Of a DNA stretch of 64,000 nucleotides, positions 1 through 11,110 are shown piece by piece (position 1 is the stretch's first letter; each line of letters starts with the position of its first letter). Origin of the DNA: Diatrype stigma (Eukaryota > Ascomycota > Sordariomycetes > Xylariales > Diatrypaceae). Made by a program: the position numbers and the translations under genes. The notes under the pieces were generated by a model, which worked only from the letters and a program-made list of their open reading frames with translations, made no database searches and was not told the origin of the DNA. The stretch lies in NCBI GenBank assembly GCA_022225965.2, contig JAKJXP020000002.1, forward strand, positions 310,001 to 374,000, in the 5' to 3' direction.

Positions 1-83
1 TTCTTTGGGATATGCTTTCTGACACGGGCCATGGTAACTGATGGTTCTAAGGCTTTTTATATGGAGGGGGCTGTTAGCAAATG

Positions 84-540
84 ATGATGGCAATGCTGAA
101 TTCACAGAACGAATTACCCTCAACTGAACGGGCGATGCTGGAGCCGGTCTTGGTGGATGTTCTTGGGAGGTTGCTCAAACGATGCTCAAAGCGTAACTGC
201 TTGATGTTTTGGGGGACAGAACTTGAACGATGCTAGAAACAGTCTTAATAGATAAGCTTGCTAAAAGCGGCGTTGATAACGATGCTGAAAGAGGTATCGG
301 TTGGTGGTTTTTGGGTATGAAACTCGAACGATGTTCAAAAACGGCTTTGATAGATTACCTTTTTAGAAGCGGTGTTGGTAGATGACGATTCTAGAGGCGG
401 TATCAATTGAGCTTGTCGGAAAGGTTACTAGAACGCTGCTGGAAACGATACCAATGGATCTTATCGGAGAAACGAGTCGAACAATGCTAGAAGTGGTGTG
501 GATTGGTAACCGTGTTAGAGGTGCTGTTAATGGATGTTGT
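84..540. repeat. Diverged ~48-bp tandem repeat
   Basis: Recurring units begin with ACGATGCT-like sequence at about 132, 179, 227, 279, 328, 385, 433 and 481, giving a period of 47-52 bases with one longer step (328 to 385, which holds a partial unit at 357). Three consecutive units (385-432, 433-480, 481-528) are exactly 48 bases. Read in one frame on the plus strand they give 16-residue units of the form T(I/L/M)LE followed by a variable part and (T/S)R. Earlier units carry stops or shifts in that frame. This looks like a decayed coding minisatellite, possibly the end of a repeat-rich gene lying left of the window. No intact gene is supported. Confidence 0.6.
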
Positions 541-2439
541 TGGGACGGACGTAAATGGCTAGGTGCTAATTTTGGTGTAATCGGGAAGAAGACGCGGATG
601 GGGGGATGCATGGAGATAGGTAAGAATGAGTACATACATCATGTCCTTACCGTACGTATGTACATGGAGGAAGGATAAGGTATGGACAGTGTAAGAGCCT
701 CGTGTACTTAGATAGGCTGGTGTTGTGCGAGTAGTGGCAAGCTTAGAGCACCATGGACCATATTGCTTAGTACATAAGTATGTATACATATGAGAATAAG
801 TGTCTGCTACTAGGATTGATTCCTCTCTCTCCCCTCCGGGATGGTACTGAATACGTATCCCTGAATGTTAGTATCTATAAGGTATCCTTCAGTATCATAA
901 TACACATATGGATATCATCAGTCCTAGCATTTCTACCAAGGTTATCTTTGTTGGTCAGGTCAGGAAGTGGTGATAGTCTACTTTGATCATGGCAGTATGG
1001 AAATTAAATCCCATGAATGCTTCAACGATTTAGGGTATATTGGCCATTATCCACGGTGATACTTTTCAGGGCTTGATCCATGGAACAATCCATTTTACCT
1101 CATGTATGCATCAACTTCATGGAAAGGAGAAAACAAAGTCCATGGGTGTTTACGATTATCTACAAGGGAAGCTTGACGTACATATCATGGACATGAAATC
1201 CAAGGGGGCAGGTCCAGCAGGAGGCAGCGGAGAAAGTCTTGTTGCTTGGACCAGGAAGTAAACTACCAAATGCAGCGAAGGGGTCTGTAAGAGAAGAAAG
1301 AAAGTCGACATTGGTGTAGTCTAGGTGTAGACAGTATCAAGCTTTGGGTTCAAAAGGATGAAAATATAATTACTTAAGGGTAGTACTACTATTTAGAAGT
1401 CCCCTGGTCCTTGATCCTTATCAATACAAAATAATGCACAATTAAACATTGTATGGTGCAGACATTAGTATGGCTGGCACAGCAGGAACCTATGTTGTAT
1501 CAACGTACACAGTTAGGTGTGGACCGTAGTCTAATCAAGGGAATCAGTTGCAGCTATGGGCTTGATGGGTCGTGTATGGCCTCGTTCGTATGGTTAATAA
1601 GTGAGTGCCTGGGATGTTTACCTACCACAGTAACCATCGAAGATAACCTGTCTGGCTCCTAACATCACCAGTTGTGGCAAAAGAATTGTGCCAATCGAAG
1701 AAGATAACAATGGGTAGGCTTATCACCATGGGGATAAGGAGGAGGGGTAACAATGAGTACTAAGTAGGTGGCAGGCAAGTCTGGGTGGTTGGGTCTGTTC
1801 TTGATGCGAGGACAACGAGGTACATAGGTACCTGGCCTACAGTGCCACAGCTAGTACAAGGTGCCCTACCCGTACATATATATTCAAATTAGGCCACCTA
1901 CCTCTAACAATGTGGTGTTGGCCGACTGGTGTGATCTAAAATCCTCCTTCCTTCATTTCAGGGGGTTGTGAAGGTTGGAGGTTCGATCCCTCGGTCCACC
2001 GCATCTGATACTTCAAGCTACAAACAGAAACGGCTTTGGTTGCCACTGATTCCTCATTATGATCAGAATCGGCTGGCTCCCACCACCTGTTCATCACTTG
2101 AGAATCGCCTAGCTATCTGGTATCGGCTCCGCTGTTTCGTCAGATATCTGATATTCCTCGCTTGTTAGTATTAATTTTTTGCCATTTTCTTTTAGGTTTT
2201 CTTTTTTTACTTTTCGTTTTTCCTTTTCTTTCTTGTATCATATTATATCTTAGGTATGTGTTAATACGAAGTTATGTTATAGTATTTTACCGAGACACGA
2301 ATTATATATTAATCATTAATTGCAAAGTTATTAAAAATACATATTATTTTAATACAGATTCCGAATGCATGTTTAGTTCTGCTATGGCTCAGGTTCTTTG
2401 GCACCCCTATGTAACCCCTGACCTCTTCAAAGAGGGTGG
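541..2439. other. Non-genic stretch
   Basis: No supportable gene. Open frames are short and lack codon bias or recognisable motifs. Positions 2160-2360 are strikingly AT-rich, with T-runs. A tRNA-like B-box (GGTTCGATCCC) sits near 1980-1990 but no complete cloverleaf can be drawn. Confidence 0.5.
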
Positions 2440-4735
2440 TCATGGCCACTGGGTCTTTGTTAAGCTGATTTTGGATAACAGCCACCCATCTGTAAGCTTA
2501 TCCCACGTATCTGTCCGCCATATGAACACCATCCAATCCTCACGGATCATCCTATTGACCACATCAACCCGCAACCAGAAAGTGGCCGTGTTCAGCCTCG
2601 TGCTCCAGTTGAAAGTAGTCAGCGCATGCACTGCTTCGGTCCTGATCTTCTTAGCGCGCCCTGACGATTCGCCAGTCTCGTCATCAAGCAGAATAGGTCT
2701 CAAGTTCCTCGGGGGCTGTCCGAAGCCCTTCTGGTTCCAGAAGACCAGCATGAAGTGCGGCACATGCAGATCCCTAGCGTGGAATTTGGGGGGATTGAAG
2801 GTATATTTGGCAACGCCGTCTAGAGCTGGCAGCGGGGTCTTGGTGAGCAGCCCAAAGGGCAAGAATGCTTGCCAGACCGCGACAAGCGTGGTGAACTCGG
2901 CCACCCACGGCGCCATGGACATAGTTCGTGCGGTGTGGGCTTCATCCACGTCCGAGGCTTTGAGAACCGGCGCCCGGGGAGCTCGCGCGGTCGTGGCAAT
3001 CTCCCCGGAACAAATGCTATCGATGAGGGCGGATAACCAGTGTGCTGGATAACCTAGGTTCGACATATGACATAGCAAGCGTAGGAAGTTCGTCAGGTTG
3101 AGTGGAGCAAAGACTAAGCTCACCGAATTGTGCGGGCGGGGATATGGAAGGCATATCTTCAACAGGTGCGCCTGGAGCCACTTAAAGAGGTCTGGACGTG
3201 ACATCAGACCCGTTAGGTCAGTATGTTCGCAACCACTGATTTCTCCCAGAGATAGTATGGCATCATGGGAAACATCATCGGGCCAAATCCGAAGTCAGAA
3301 ATTTCTTGGGTATCCTTTGACAATCTGACGCCGAAATGAGTCTGTATATGTTTGCGATTATACATCAGGAGGTATTCGGCAAGAAACTGGTCCATTGAAC
3401 GCCACTCGGACGGGTTCCGAAGGACACAAGATGTTAGTCCAGTCCCGGGGCCATGCTTGAGCAGTGGGGAGCCATAGAGGAACGAGGTCAGGGCGCCACC
3501 AACGTAGTCACTACATAGCGATGATCAGCATGTCAAGTTCACCGACAGAAAAGAATATGCACTAACGGTATGTTGCTCAGGTGAATCACATGATAGTCCT
3601 TCGGCCAAGAACCGGCTTCGGCTGTAGGCGGTTCTCGAGGAGATTCGAACGAATCATACCGGATTCGCTCCATTACGTCGGCCATCTCTCCAAAGATAAT
3701 CTCGACCATCATCTTCTTCTTCAACGTTTGTATACTCCCAGCTAACATATAGAAGTAATGGTCGCGATGGTCCATGACGGACCTTTTGGGGGTCCCGTCG
3801 ATATAAGGGATACTATTTATCTCTCCGGCAAGATCCGCAGTAACATCGAATGGGCTAGAACTCATGTCGAGTTCCTCTGGCGTGTCGTATTCTTGCTGCG
3901 TCTCCCCGTCTATGTGGATCAGAGTGACATTGGGCTTCCAGTGTTCGTTGAGGAATTGACTGATAGTACACTTCAGCTCAGGCATGCCTTTAGACTTGTT
4001 CGCCATATAGCCTTCTAAGTGCTGTCGTAGGCCCTGGCACGCAGATGGGTCTTTGGTCGATGGTGGTATAAAGGAGAAGGTGTTGAATAGTTCATGGTCC
4101 ATTTTGCATTCTGGGTATCGTCTTCCAATGTCTCCTCCGGGCATCATACCTTGATTGAAGCCCTGCTCAGCAATCTCCCTGGTGACCTCTCTTCGAATGC
4201 TCTCCGTTGAATACCACTCCGCTGGCTCCTGTTGCCAAGAGTGCAGCACGCGACACACTGCAGCGTTGTTGGTAGGTGGGAGGTGCACCCAACTAATTGG
4301 CTGCTCGCCTTGCTCCAGTGCGTTGATCAATTTACGGATAGTCTTCTGGAGCTCATTCCAGGCCGACGGCGGGATGATGTGGGTAGAATACAAGAACGAG
4401 AGTGTTGTCACAATGGGCCGTGCCTGTTTGTTCGGTTCGGTTATCTCATCTAGGAGGGAGAAGAAAATGAGGTCTCGGGCAATAATCGCCGGATTGAGGT
4501 CAAGCACTGTGAAGTGCAATTGCTTCTTCTTTTCCCGCTTCGGCTTGGAAAACTCTACCAAGGAAAATTTCAAGATGGTTTGGAACAGGTTACGGGCATC
4601 CCCAATCCCGCAAAACATGAACGCCAGTGTCTGGTCGTTCTTAGTAGATTCCTCGAGTGTTATGCGATATTGAGACTCAGCCTTGTCGTGGCCGACGGGG
4701 AAATAGTCAGGCTCATCTTGACTGGTATTAAATAC
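2440..4735 (-). CDS. DUF4470-domain protein, N-terminus unresolved, apparent frameshift
   Basis: Function unknown; DUF4470 proteins are fungal and often carry a MYND finger, which I do not see here. The domain begins after a CTAACAG acceptor near 4736. It shows the family landmarks FPVGHDKA and FCGIGDARNLF, followed by DLNPAIIARDLIF. An intron at about 3511-3566 (GTTAGT...GTAG) joins HLSNIP to DYVGGALTSFLYGSP in phase, and the frame continues through YLLMYNRKHIQTHFG. That frame stops at 3213, while the continuation (SRPDLFKWLQAHLLKI to the stop at 2440) lies in another frame. No canonical intron restores the phase, so there is either a frameshift near 3205-3215 or an odd splice. The 5' exon is uncertain: an open frame at 4777-5151 ends close by but does not join in phase. 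This could be a recent pseudogene. Confidence 0.62.
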
Positions 4736-6603
4736 CTGTTAGCAGCGTTCTGAGTTGCTGTATTCTGCATGCCAACCTACATATGAGGCCTATAGCGAGG
4801 TAGATGCAATATCTGAGCTCTCAGGGCTCTCACATCTAGCCCGTGGGACTGGAAGGCCTTGAGGTTTGCGACTGCACCTTGGAGAAGATCCCTGTCTTGA
4901 CCTGGTGAGAGCAGGTTGTTCTGAATATATTGGAACGAAGCATGGCTACGGAGAGATAATCTATCGAACCTTACCGTCGTCATTTGACAAGCATCACGAT
5001 TCATTACGTGGATTTCCCCTATCGAGACCCCCATGATCTTACCCCTTTTTTGGAAATATGGAGCTTCGTGCTTAGTAAGGCAGACCAAGTGCTCCGACAT
5101 AAAGAAAAGTGCCTGTCTGGAGACGAGGATGTTTGGTGGAAAGTGATGCAACTGTTACGTGATTTTGTATATCAACCGGCGACGCGGTCCTAGTTGCGTT
5201 GCCGAGTGTTTGCCTCGCTTTCCGGCACGGCGGTGTCGCGGAGCATAGCGGTGTCTTCGACGCTGCGGAGTCCGAGTCGAAGCGGGCGGTCATAGTCGCT
5301 GAGTAGCGGGGAAAATGGATCTCTGATTTGTAGTCGCAGCCACTCTCTCCGTATATAGCAGCGCCTCAGGTTCGTCCCCCGTAACGGCCTACCCACTTCG
5401 GCGCCCAAGGACAATGCAGTTGACTCAAATGGCAGTATCAGTCTTCGTTGTGCATAGGTCTTTACTCATGTTAGGCATGTATAAGGGATGCTGTAGGTAT
5501 TTGTAGTACATGGTACAGAGATTTAATGACCCAAAGCAGTAGATAACGAAGCAGCGAACCAATATAGCCTTTCAAAAGGATTCCGATGAACTCCGATACC
5601 TCGTAGATGGTAACCACGTATGTCGGTCCCCGAAGTTTACCACTGGGTGTGGACTTGGAAGTGTATAGGGTGAAGCGGTCTTTGACCTTGAAGTAGGTGC
5701 AGACTACCAATCAGACCTAGAACAACATAAATTTGAACAGATGGCACGACCGTTGGCTCACCGGCCGATAACGACCTCATGAGGTGAAACCCGCACTTCG
5801 CTCAAGCCCCACGTATCGATCGATCTGTGATTAACTCGGATGCGGGGGATCGCCGGACCACTTGTGTTGATGACCTGCATGACGTCCGATCCCAAGCAGT
5901 AATGATTAATCAGGTGTAGGTACATGTCCATGCTGCCCCTCCCCATCTCACAGGTGGCATCATTTGTTACCTAATGAGCCTGCCCTGCTTCAAGTAAGTT
6001 ATGCCCCGTCTTTATTGGCTGCATTGCCATTGCATTGCGTGTTGATGCAGGTCCTTCCAAGTTCGAGTCTTTCATCAATCCAGGCACTCAGGGTTCAGCT
6101 ATTTTGGGAAACTGTCAGGGGAGGGATCGCTGTGGGGCGAGCTAACAGTTGTCTAGAACACGGCGGGGTCCCAGCAGCTGCCCAGGTAGTTTAGCGCCCC
6201 TCGCCGTCAGCCCTAGTTAGGGCGTTGGCATTTGAGCTTACTCTCCGCCACTCCGTACTCTATCATATCACGACCCGGCATACGGGAGGAAGTGGAAGAC
6301 TTGATATGAGAGGGCTGAGAGGTTACACAGACCAGACTTCGAAGCATTTATTGGCCGAGCTGACATGCTAAACTCATGACACTATGCATCACCAACCCGC
6401 ATATGAATTTACGTTCCGGCGTACCTAAGTAGCAATTCTATTCATACGAAGTACACATGGACGGAAGAAGGTAAATGGCTAATTAGCAAGTTTGTTGACC
6501 ACGACGAACGAGAAATTGGTATTTTGTCTAATAACATCCAGCGCTAAGTACTGTAAAGAAACATCACGTCTTCCACTCCACCCAGCCAGCCAAACAAGAC
6601 GCC
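4736..6603. other. Possible 5' exon, then non-genic DNA
   Basis: Positions 4777-5151 on the minus strand are open for 124 codons and could contain upstream exon(s) of the DUF4470 gene; an internal GTAAGG...CGTAG pair near 4940-4975 could be an intron. No domain is recognisable in it. From 5152 to 6603 I see no gene. Confidence 0.35.
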
Positions 6604-7080
6604 TTAGATGTCGGCGACGACACTGATGTAGCCGGTGGCCTCGACGACGCTGGCCTTCTCGCGGATCTCCTTGAAGACGGGGTCCTCCTTGGTCATGTAG
6701 TCGATGTCCCTGGATCAGGTTAGCTACGTGCATCCCATCTTATGTGTTTTGCAAGACTACACAGATCTCGGAAAAGCGGGGACGTACTCTTGGCTGGCGA
6801 AGCTGATCATGTAGACGACGGTCCAGGGCGCGGAGCCGGGCTTGTCGTTGACGACGGTGCACTTGGCGGCCTTGGAGGACAGGATGTAGGGGGCGCCGTT
6901 CTGGAGGGAAGGGAGATTGTGTTAGCTCAGCGATGTTCTCTAGTAGTGTCAAGACCCCTGGTTTGAAGGGTGCCGGCTCACCTTCAGGGCTTTCTCCTTG
7001 AAAGTGGTGAAGGCACTGATGGCCTTCTCCTGCTTGTCAGCATCGGGGATGGCGAGGAGACCAGTGCGGACGAGAGGCAT
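6604..7080 (-). CDS. Small Dabb-like (dimeric alpha/beta barrel) protein
   Basis: A 105-residue protein from three exons (7080-6982, 6900-6788, 6709-6604) whose phases close exactly. The introns are GTGAGC...CCAG and GTACGT...CCAG; the first has a CTAAC branch site. The product starts MPLVRTGLLAIPDADKQEK and ends YISVVADI. Size and pattern (a short strand, an amphipathic helix with evenly spaced Lys/Glu, a second strand around TVVYMISFAS, a second helix, a final strand) resemble stress-responsive A/B barrel or EthD-type domains. That assignment is inferred from pattern only. There is no signal peptide or membrane segment, so it is probably a cytosolic dimer. A good TATA box lies about 175 bases upstream of the ATG. 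Confidence 0.75.
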
Positions 7081-7254
7081 GGCGGCGGTTGGTGTGTCTG
7101 GGAATTTATTTGAGAAAGTGGCTGAAGTTTGAGGTGGTCGGAAGAGCTCAAAGTGAGTCTAAGAGTTGATTGTGAGTGAGTGAGTGAATGTTGTAGTGTC
7201 TAATCTGTGATTGTTGCTGTTCTTCAACTTTCGTCTATCGGCGATGAGCAGTGC

Positions 7255-7265
7255 CTTTATATATC
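7255..7265 (-). promoter_or_regulatory. TATA box of the Dabb-like gene
   Basis: The minus strand reads ATATATAAAG about 175 bases upstream of the ATG at 7080, a plausible distance for a fungal promoter with a leader of about 140 bases. Confidence 0.5.
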
Positions 7266-8180
7266 TGAAGGCTGATTTCCCGATCGGGAGACCAGGTCAG
7301 TAGTCGGCGCTGGAAATAGGTGCATTTGTTCCGTCAGTCTAAATGTGTAGTCAGGGCAGCCTAGCGTCAGGTAGCCCTCAACAGAATCCGGCATCGAGAG
7401 CCGTTCAGCTGCGGTGGCGCATGAACCGAGCCGGATTTTGGTCAGCCCTACTCCGTAAACAATCGGTCGAAGTCATCGAGTCGGCGAGTAGAATGGCGAC
7501 ACCCTGCGGGCCAAGAGTCCATCGCAACGGGATCGCAGGATTGTCGGCGCGCAGGGGTCTCCCAATTTCAGTGGATCTGCGGGGGTGCACGAGAGTCCAT
7601 TGCCCGGATTGGGACAATCCCACAGGCCATTGGCCAATAGAAGCCCGCGCGCTCAGTTGGACATCTTCGTCAGCAATCAATTGGTGGTCAGCAGAAGGAT
7701 CTCAGCCTACCATCGCGTTGTAATAAGATTACAACTTAAGCAAATGAAGGCACACAGGCGGTCTACTATCTAGCTTATGACCTAAGCCCCAAGGATCTGG
7801 ACTTCTGAAGTCACTACTCGGTAGCTAGCAAGTCATCAGCTTGAGATGCAGCATTCTGACTATAATCATGCAAGAAGGCCAAACAAGAGAAAGTCGAAGG
7901 AGAAGAGTATTGGAAGCCTCGAATCATCAAGTCATGGCCTGATAAGCACTTGGACGTGTAAGAAATCGATATTGCATGAAGCTATACCCTTGACGACACG
8001 AAGGCATGAGCGTAAACTCTTCGAATTAGGAAAGACTCAAGAATGAATGCTCTAAGACTACTTTTTACGCAATACAGGGCTTCCCTTCGTCCTCAGCACA
8101 ACCAACTCCCACAGGTATGCATCCATGCTCCATCGCCTCATCCATTTCCTTCAAGCTTCATCGCATGCCGTCATGCTGCC
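7266..8180. other. Intergenic, nothing supported
   Basis: Open frames occur on both strands around 7343-7773 and mirror each other. They show no domain, splice structure or signal peptide. This is read as upstream sequence of the Dabb-like gene and downstream sequence of the AltA1-like gene. Confidence 0.5.
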
Positions 8181-8816
8181 CTAGGTTGCTTTCTCTGCAG
8201 TAACGGTAAATTCCTTAGGTCCTGTGTATCTCGTGAGGGCACTCCAATGCTTTGTACGCACAGTCCGCTTGAAGTCATCCTGATGGAAGTCGACGACCGC
8301 TTCAAACGTTTTTGATTCTTGACCGACGCCGAAAAGATCCAGCTTGGGTGTGATGTTTTGGCTCGATATAGTCTGTCTGATGACAAGATGACCTCCAAGG
8401 GGGATTTCGTTAGGAACCTCGTTCTCGAGTGACGTGTAGTCGAATTGCCAAGTATCATCACCACAGCTGGCTTGGGAGACATCGGCAATGATGGTTGTAT
8501 TGATATTGTCCGAGGAGGATGCTTGACAAGAAATTGGATCGGCCGTGCCCGCAAAACCGTCCGTGAGGTCGAAAGCGACTCTGTAAAGGAGTTATCAGAT
8601 ATATATTGCTGAGCATGGCTTTCTTCGGGACCACATCAAACACAGGATAGGTAGGGCATTGGCTAATGGCGAGAGCATGTCAAAGAGAACTTACAGGCTA
8701 GGTAGTCCCGTCTGGTGCTTGATTGTAAGGTCGGAGATGTACCAAACGTGAGTTTCATTGAGGGGCGCAGCCATAGCCACAGAGAAGAAGGTGGCAAGGA
8801 CCGTGGAGAACTGCAT
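8181..8816 (-). CDS. Secreted AltA1-like (AA1-like) protein
   Basis: A 173-residue protein in two exons (8816-8695 and 8580-8181) joined across a GTAAGT...TTACAG intron in phase 2. The start ATG at 8816 is followed directly by a signal peptide (MQFSTVLATFFSVAMAA), so the longer open frame upstream is taken as leader. The mature part begins PLNETHVWYISDLTIKH. It contains ISCQ and ASCGDDTWQFDY about 20 residues apart, matching the Cys spacing and FDY-type strand of the AltA1/AA1-like beta-barrel family. N-glycosylation sequons NET, NTT and NIT are present. Such proteins are small apoplastic or cell-wall proteins in ascomycetes. The family call comes from pattern and is moderately sure; the secreted status is firmer. 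Confidence 0.75.
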
Positions 8817-11110
8817 GTTGAGGACGGGACCTGAAGTCGGGCAATAGGATGTTTGGATTGAACAGCGACTGGTAATGCTTGGGTGTGAACAGCCTAGATA
8901 CGATGGCAATATCGGTGGAATACCAAAAACAAGCAAGATATGATACAGCCTGAGGTTGTTGAAATTGAGGAGAATTGGCGGGTCAACCGCAGGAGACGTT
9001 CCATATTTGTCATTAAGCAGATAGTTGAAATGAAACAGCAATGTGCCTGCCCAAGTAGATATTGACCAATCCAACCATGTGATGTAATTGGTAATGGTAA
9101 TGGCGTAGGGGAAAAAGGTCAAATATGGTGGAAGTTGCAGATAGTTACTGTTTAAAGGGCTCCTTCCCGAGATACTAGTATGCAGTTGCCGATATGACAC
9201 CGCTTTCATGCTTCAAGCCAAACTATGCCCATTTAGCTTATCCTAGCAATTATGTAGCGACTGCTAGAAAATCCAAAACTACAACAACTAATGGATATGA
9301 GTAAAGTAGGAGCAAATCACGAAAGCAGGTTCCGACGCACTGTGGAGATGACTTTTACTCGGGATTCTCTCAAGTTTGAATATAAATATCTGCGCTCGTG
9401 ACCATGGGTTGCTATCGTTCCCTGAAGATGAAATCTCAACTTCGGAAATATGTAACCTAGGAAAAATTCCGAAGAGCTCAATCCAACCAGATTATGCTAT
9501 ATTGGGCTTCAGTATGTATGATGGTATGATTGAAATGTATTGATACCTTACTCATCTATACATTTTCTTTCCCACTATTTTGAGAACAGCTGTATCGAGG
9601 GAATCTGAGTATTGGTATTGATAAAGAGGTTCCAATAGAGTAAAGAGACTGCATCGAAAACACTTAGTAAATAGTTGCGAACTGTGACAGCTAACAGATT
9701 GAATGATAACATCCAGAGTTAGTTCCGACACTCATGAATATAATATTTAGGTAGGTAGTAGTGGCGGCTAGGCAATGACTCTTTCATCCTGCTATTGGCG
9801 AGTTTGCCCCGTACTCAGTTCGCCTCTTATTTCCCCGGAGCTATAGGATAGATCTAAGTGTGGATGACTAGTATTTATGGATCAGGGATCGTAGACACTA
9901 ATAAGACACAGGGTGTAGCACTGGTGTATCCGTATGAAGACCTTCTGTACGGCATCTGTGATTCTCCAAGACTCCATACCATTGATCGGTTTGCAGTGAT
10001 GGGTGCGTATCACATCTCTTTTCAACGCTTAAGTGCAAACAAGAATGATATAAACGTGGCGAGCCTTGATCGTATCGAAACTTGATCATGTAAGCCTCTT
10101 AGATAGCTAACGCAGGTGCAAATTTCATGCTCAGACAATGGATTTGAAGCTCACGATACTCTCTTGGCTAATTTGGTCCTTGTATAGAATGTACTGTCGG
10201 CGAGCATATTGTTTTCAAGCTGGTTACCTATAGGTAGTCCAAGTCTATGCACAGGGCTTCGTAGCTTCATAATCATCGTGAATGCATAATTAGTTATCAC
10301 CATCGACTTCAAGATTCGTGTATTCTAGTTTCAAGTTTTGAGACTTCTCTCAAAGACATCATACTGTTGTCTCCCAGCCCCATTGATCAACGTCGTAGGT
10401 ATAACATACGATAGAAGGGGAAATTATGCATCGCCTTCGGCAAAAACCGAATGCGTAAGCGAACCCGTATCCGAGATCAGATCAGCCAATATATTCGGTG
10501 CATTACCCGAGTCTTTGCAGGCTGTTTTATATTGTCTAGACTATCACGTTGGCGGGTACCTGCCCCACACAGCCCACATAGTATATCCGCCTGGTCAAGC
10601 GCAGCGGCCAATCACATCCGCTGCAGTGGCACCCCGCTGGCCAAATGAGGAAAGTCGGAATGAACTGCCGAGATCTTTCGGCATTCGTGACCCACACCTC
10701 GGCGGCCATTCGCTCCTTATAGCAGCCCAACCATAGGAGAAATACCTATGTAGTAGGTAGCCAACGAAGCATGCGAAGTAGGTAAGCGGTCTTGCTATGG
10801 AGATGGACACCACCTCGGGCTTTTTCGCTTGGTATTAATATGGCTCATCGTCGCCCCGAAGATATACCCATGCTGGTTGTTTATTAAGGGGAGTGACAGC
10901 CCAGCATTCCGGCCTTCCCCTCGTGGCATTCCAGTCGCTAGTTAGAGGCAGGCACTATCACAAGCCAACGCCACACCGCGAAGCTCAAAAGTCGCGACAT
11001 TCCGACTTTTTGCACACAGCTGGGTTATTAATATGGCAATCATCGACCTGCCGGCAAGAACATTAGCAAGAGTGCTGCTGGCTAGACTCCCGTGACGGCG
11101 GGCCTCTACC
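8817..11110. other. Intergenic, no gene seen
   Basis: About 2.3 kb without a supportable gene. The largest open frame here (minus strand to 9209) is the leader of the AltA1-like gene. Other frames are under 135 codons, overlap each other on opposite strands and show no motif. Confidence 0.5.

Noticed and set aside
1915..2000. tRNA-like remnant (A-box-like TGGCCGACTGG and B-box GGTTCGATCCC)
   Set aside because: The acceptor and T-stem pair only partly and the anticodon arm cannot be formed convincingly; at best a decayed tRNA or tRNA-derived element.
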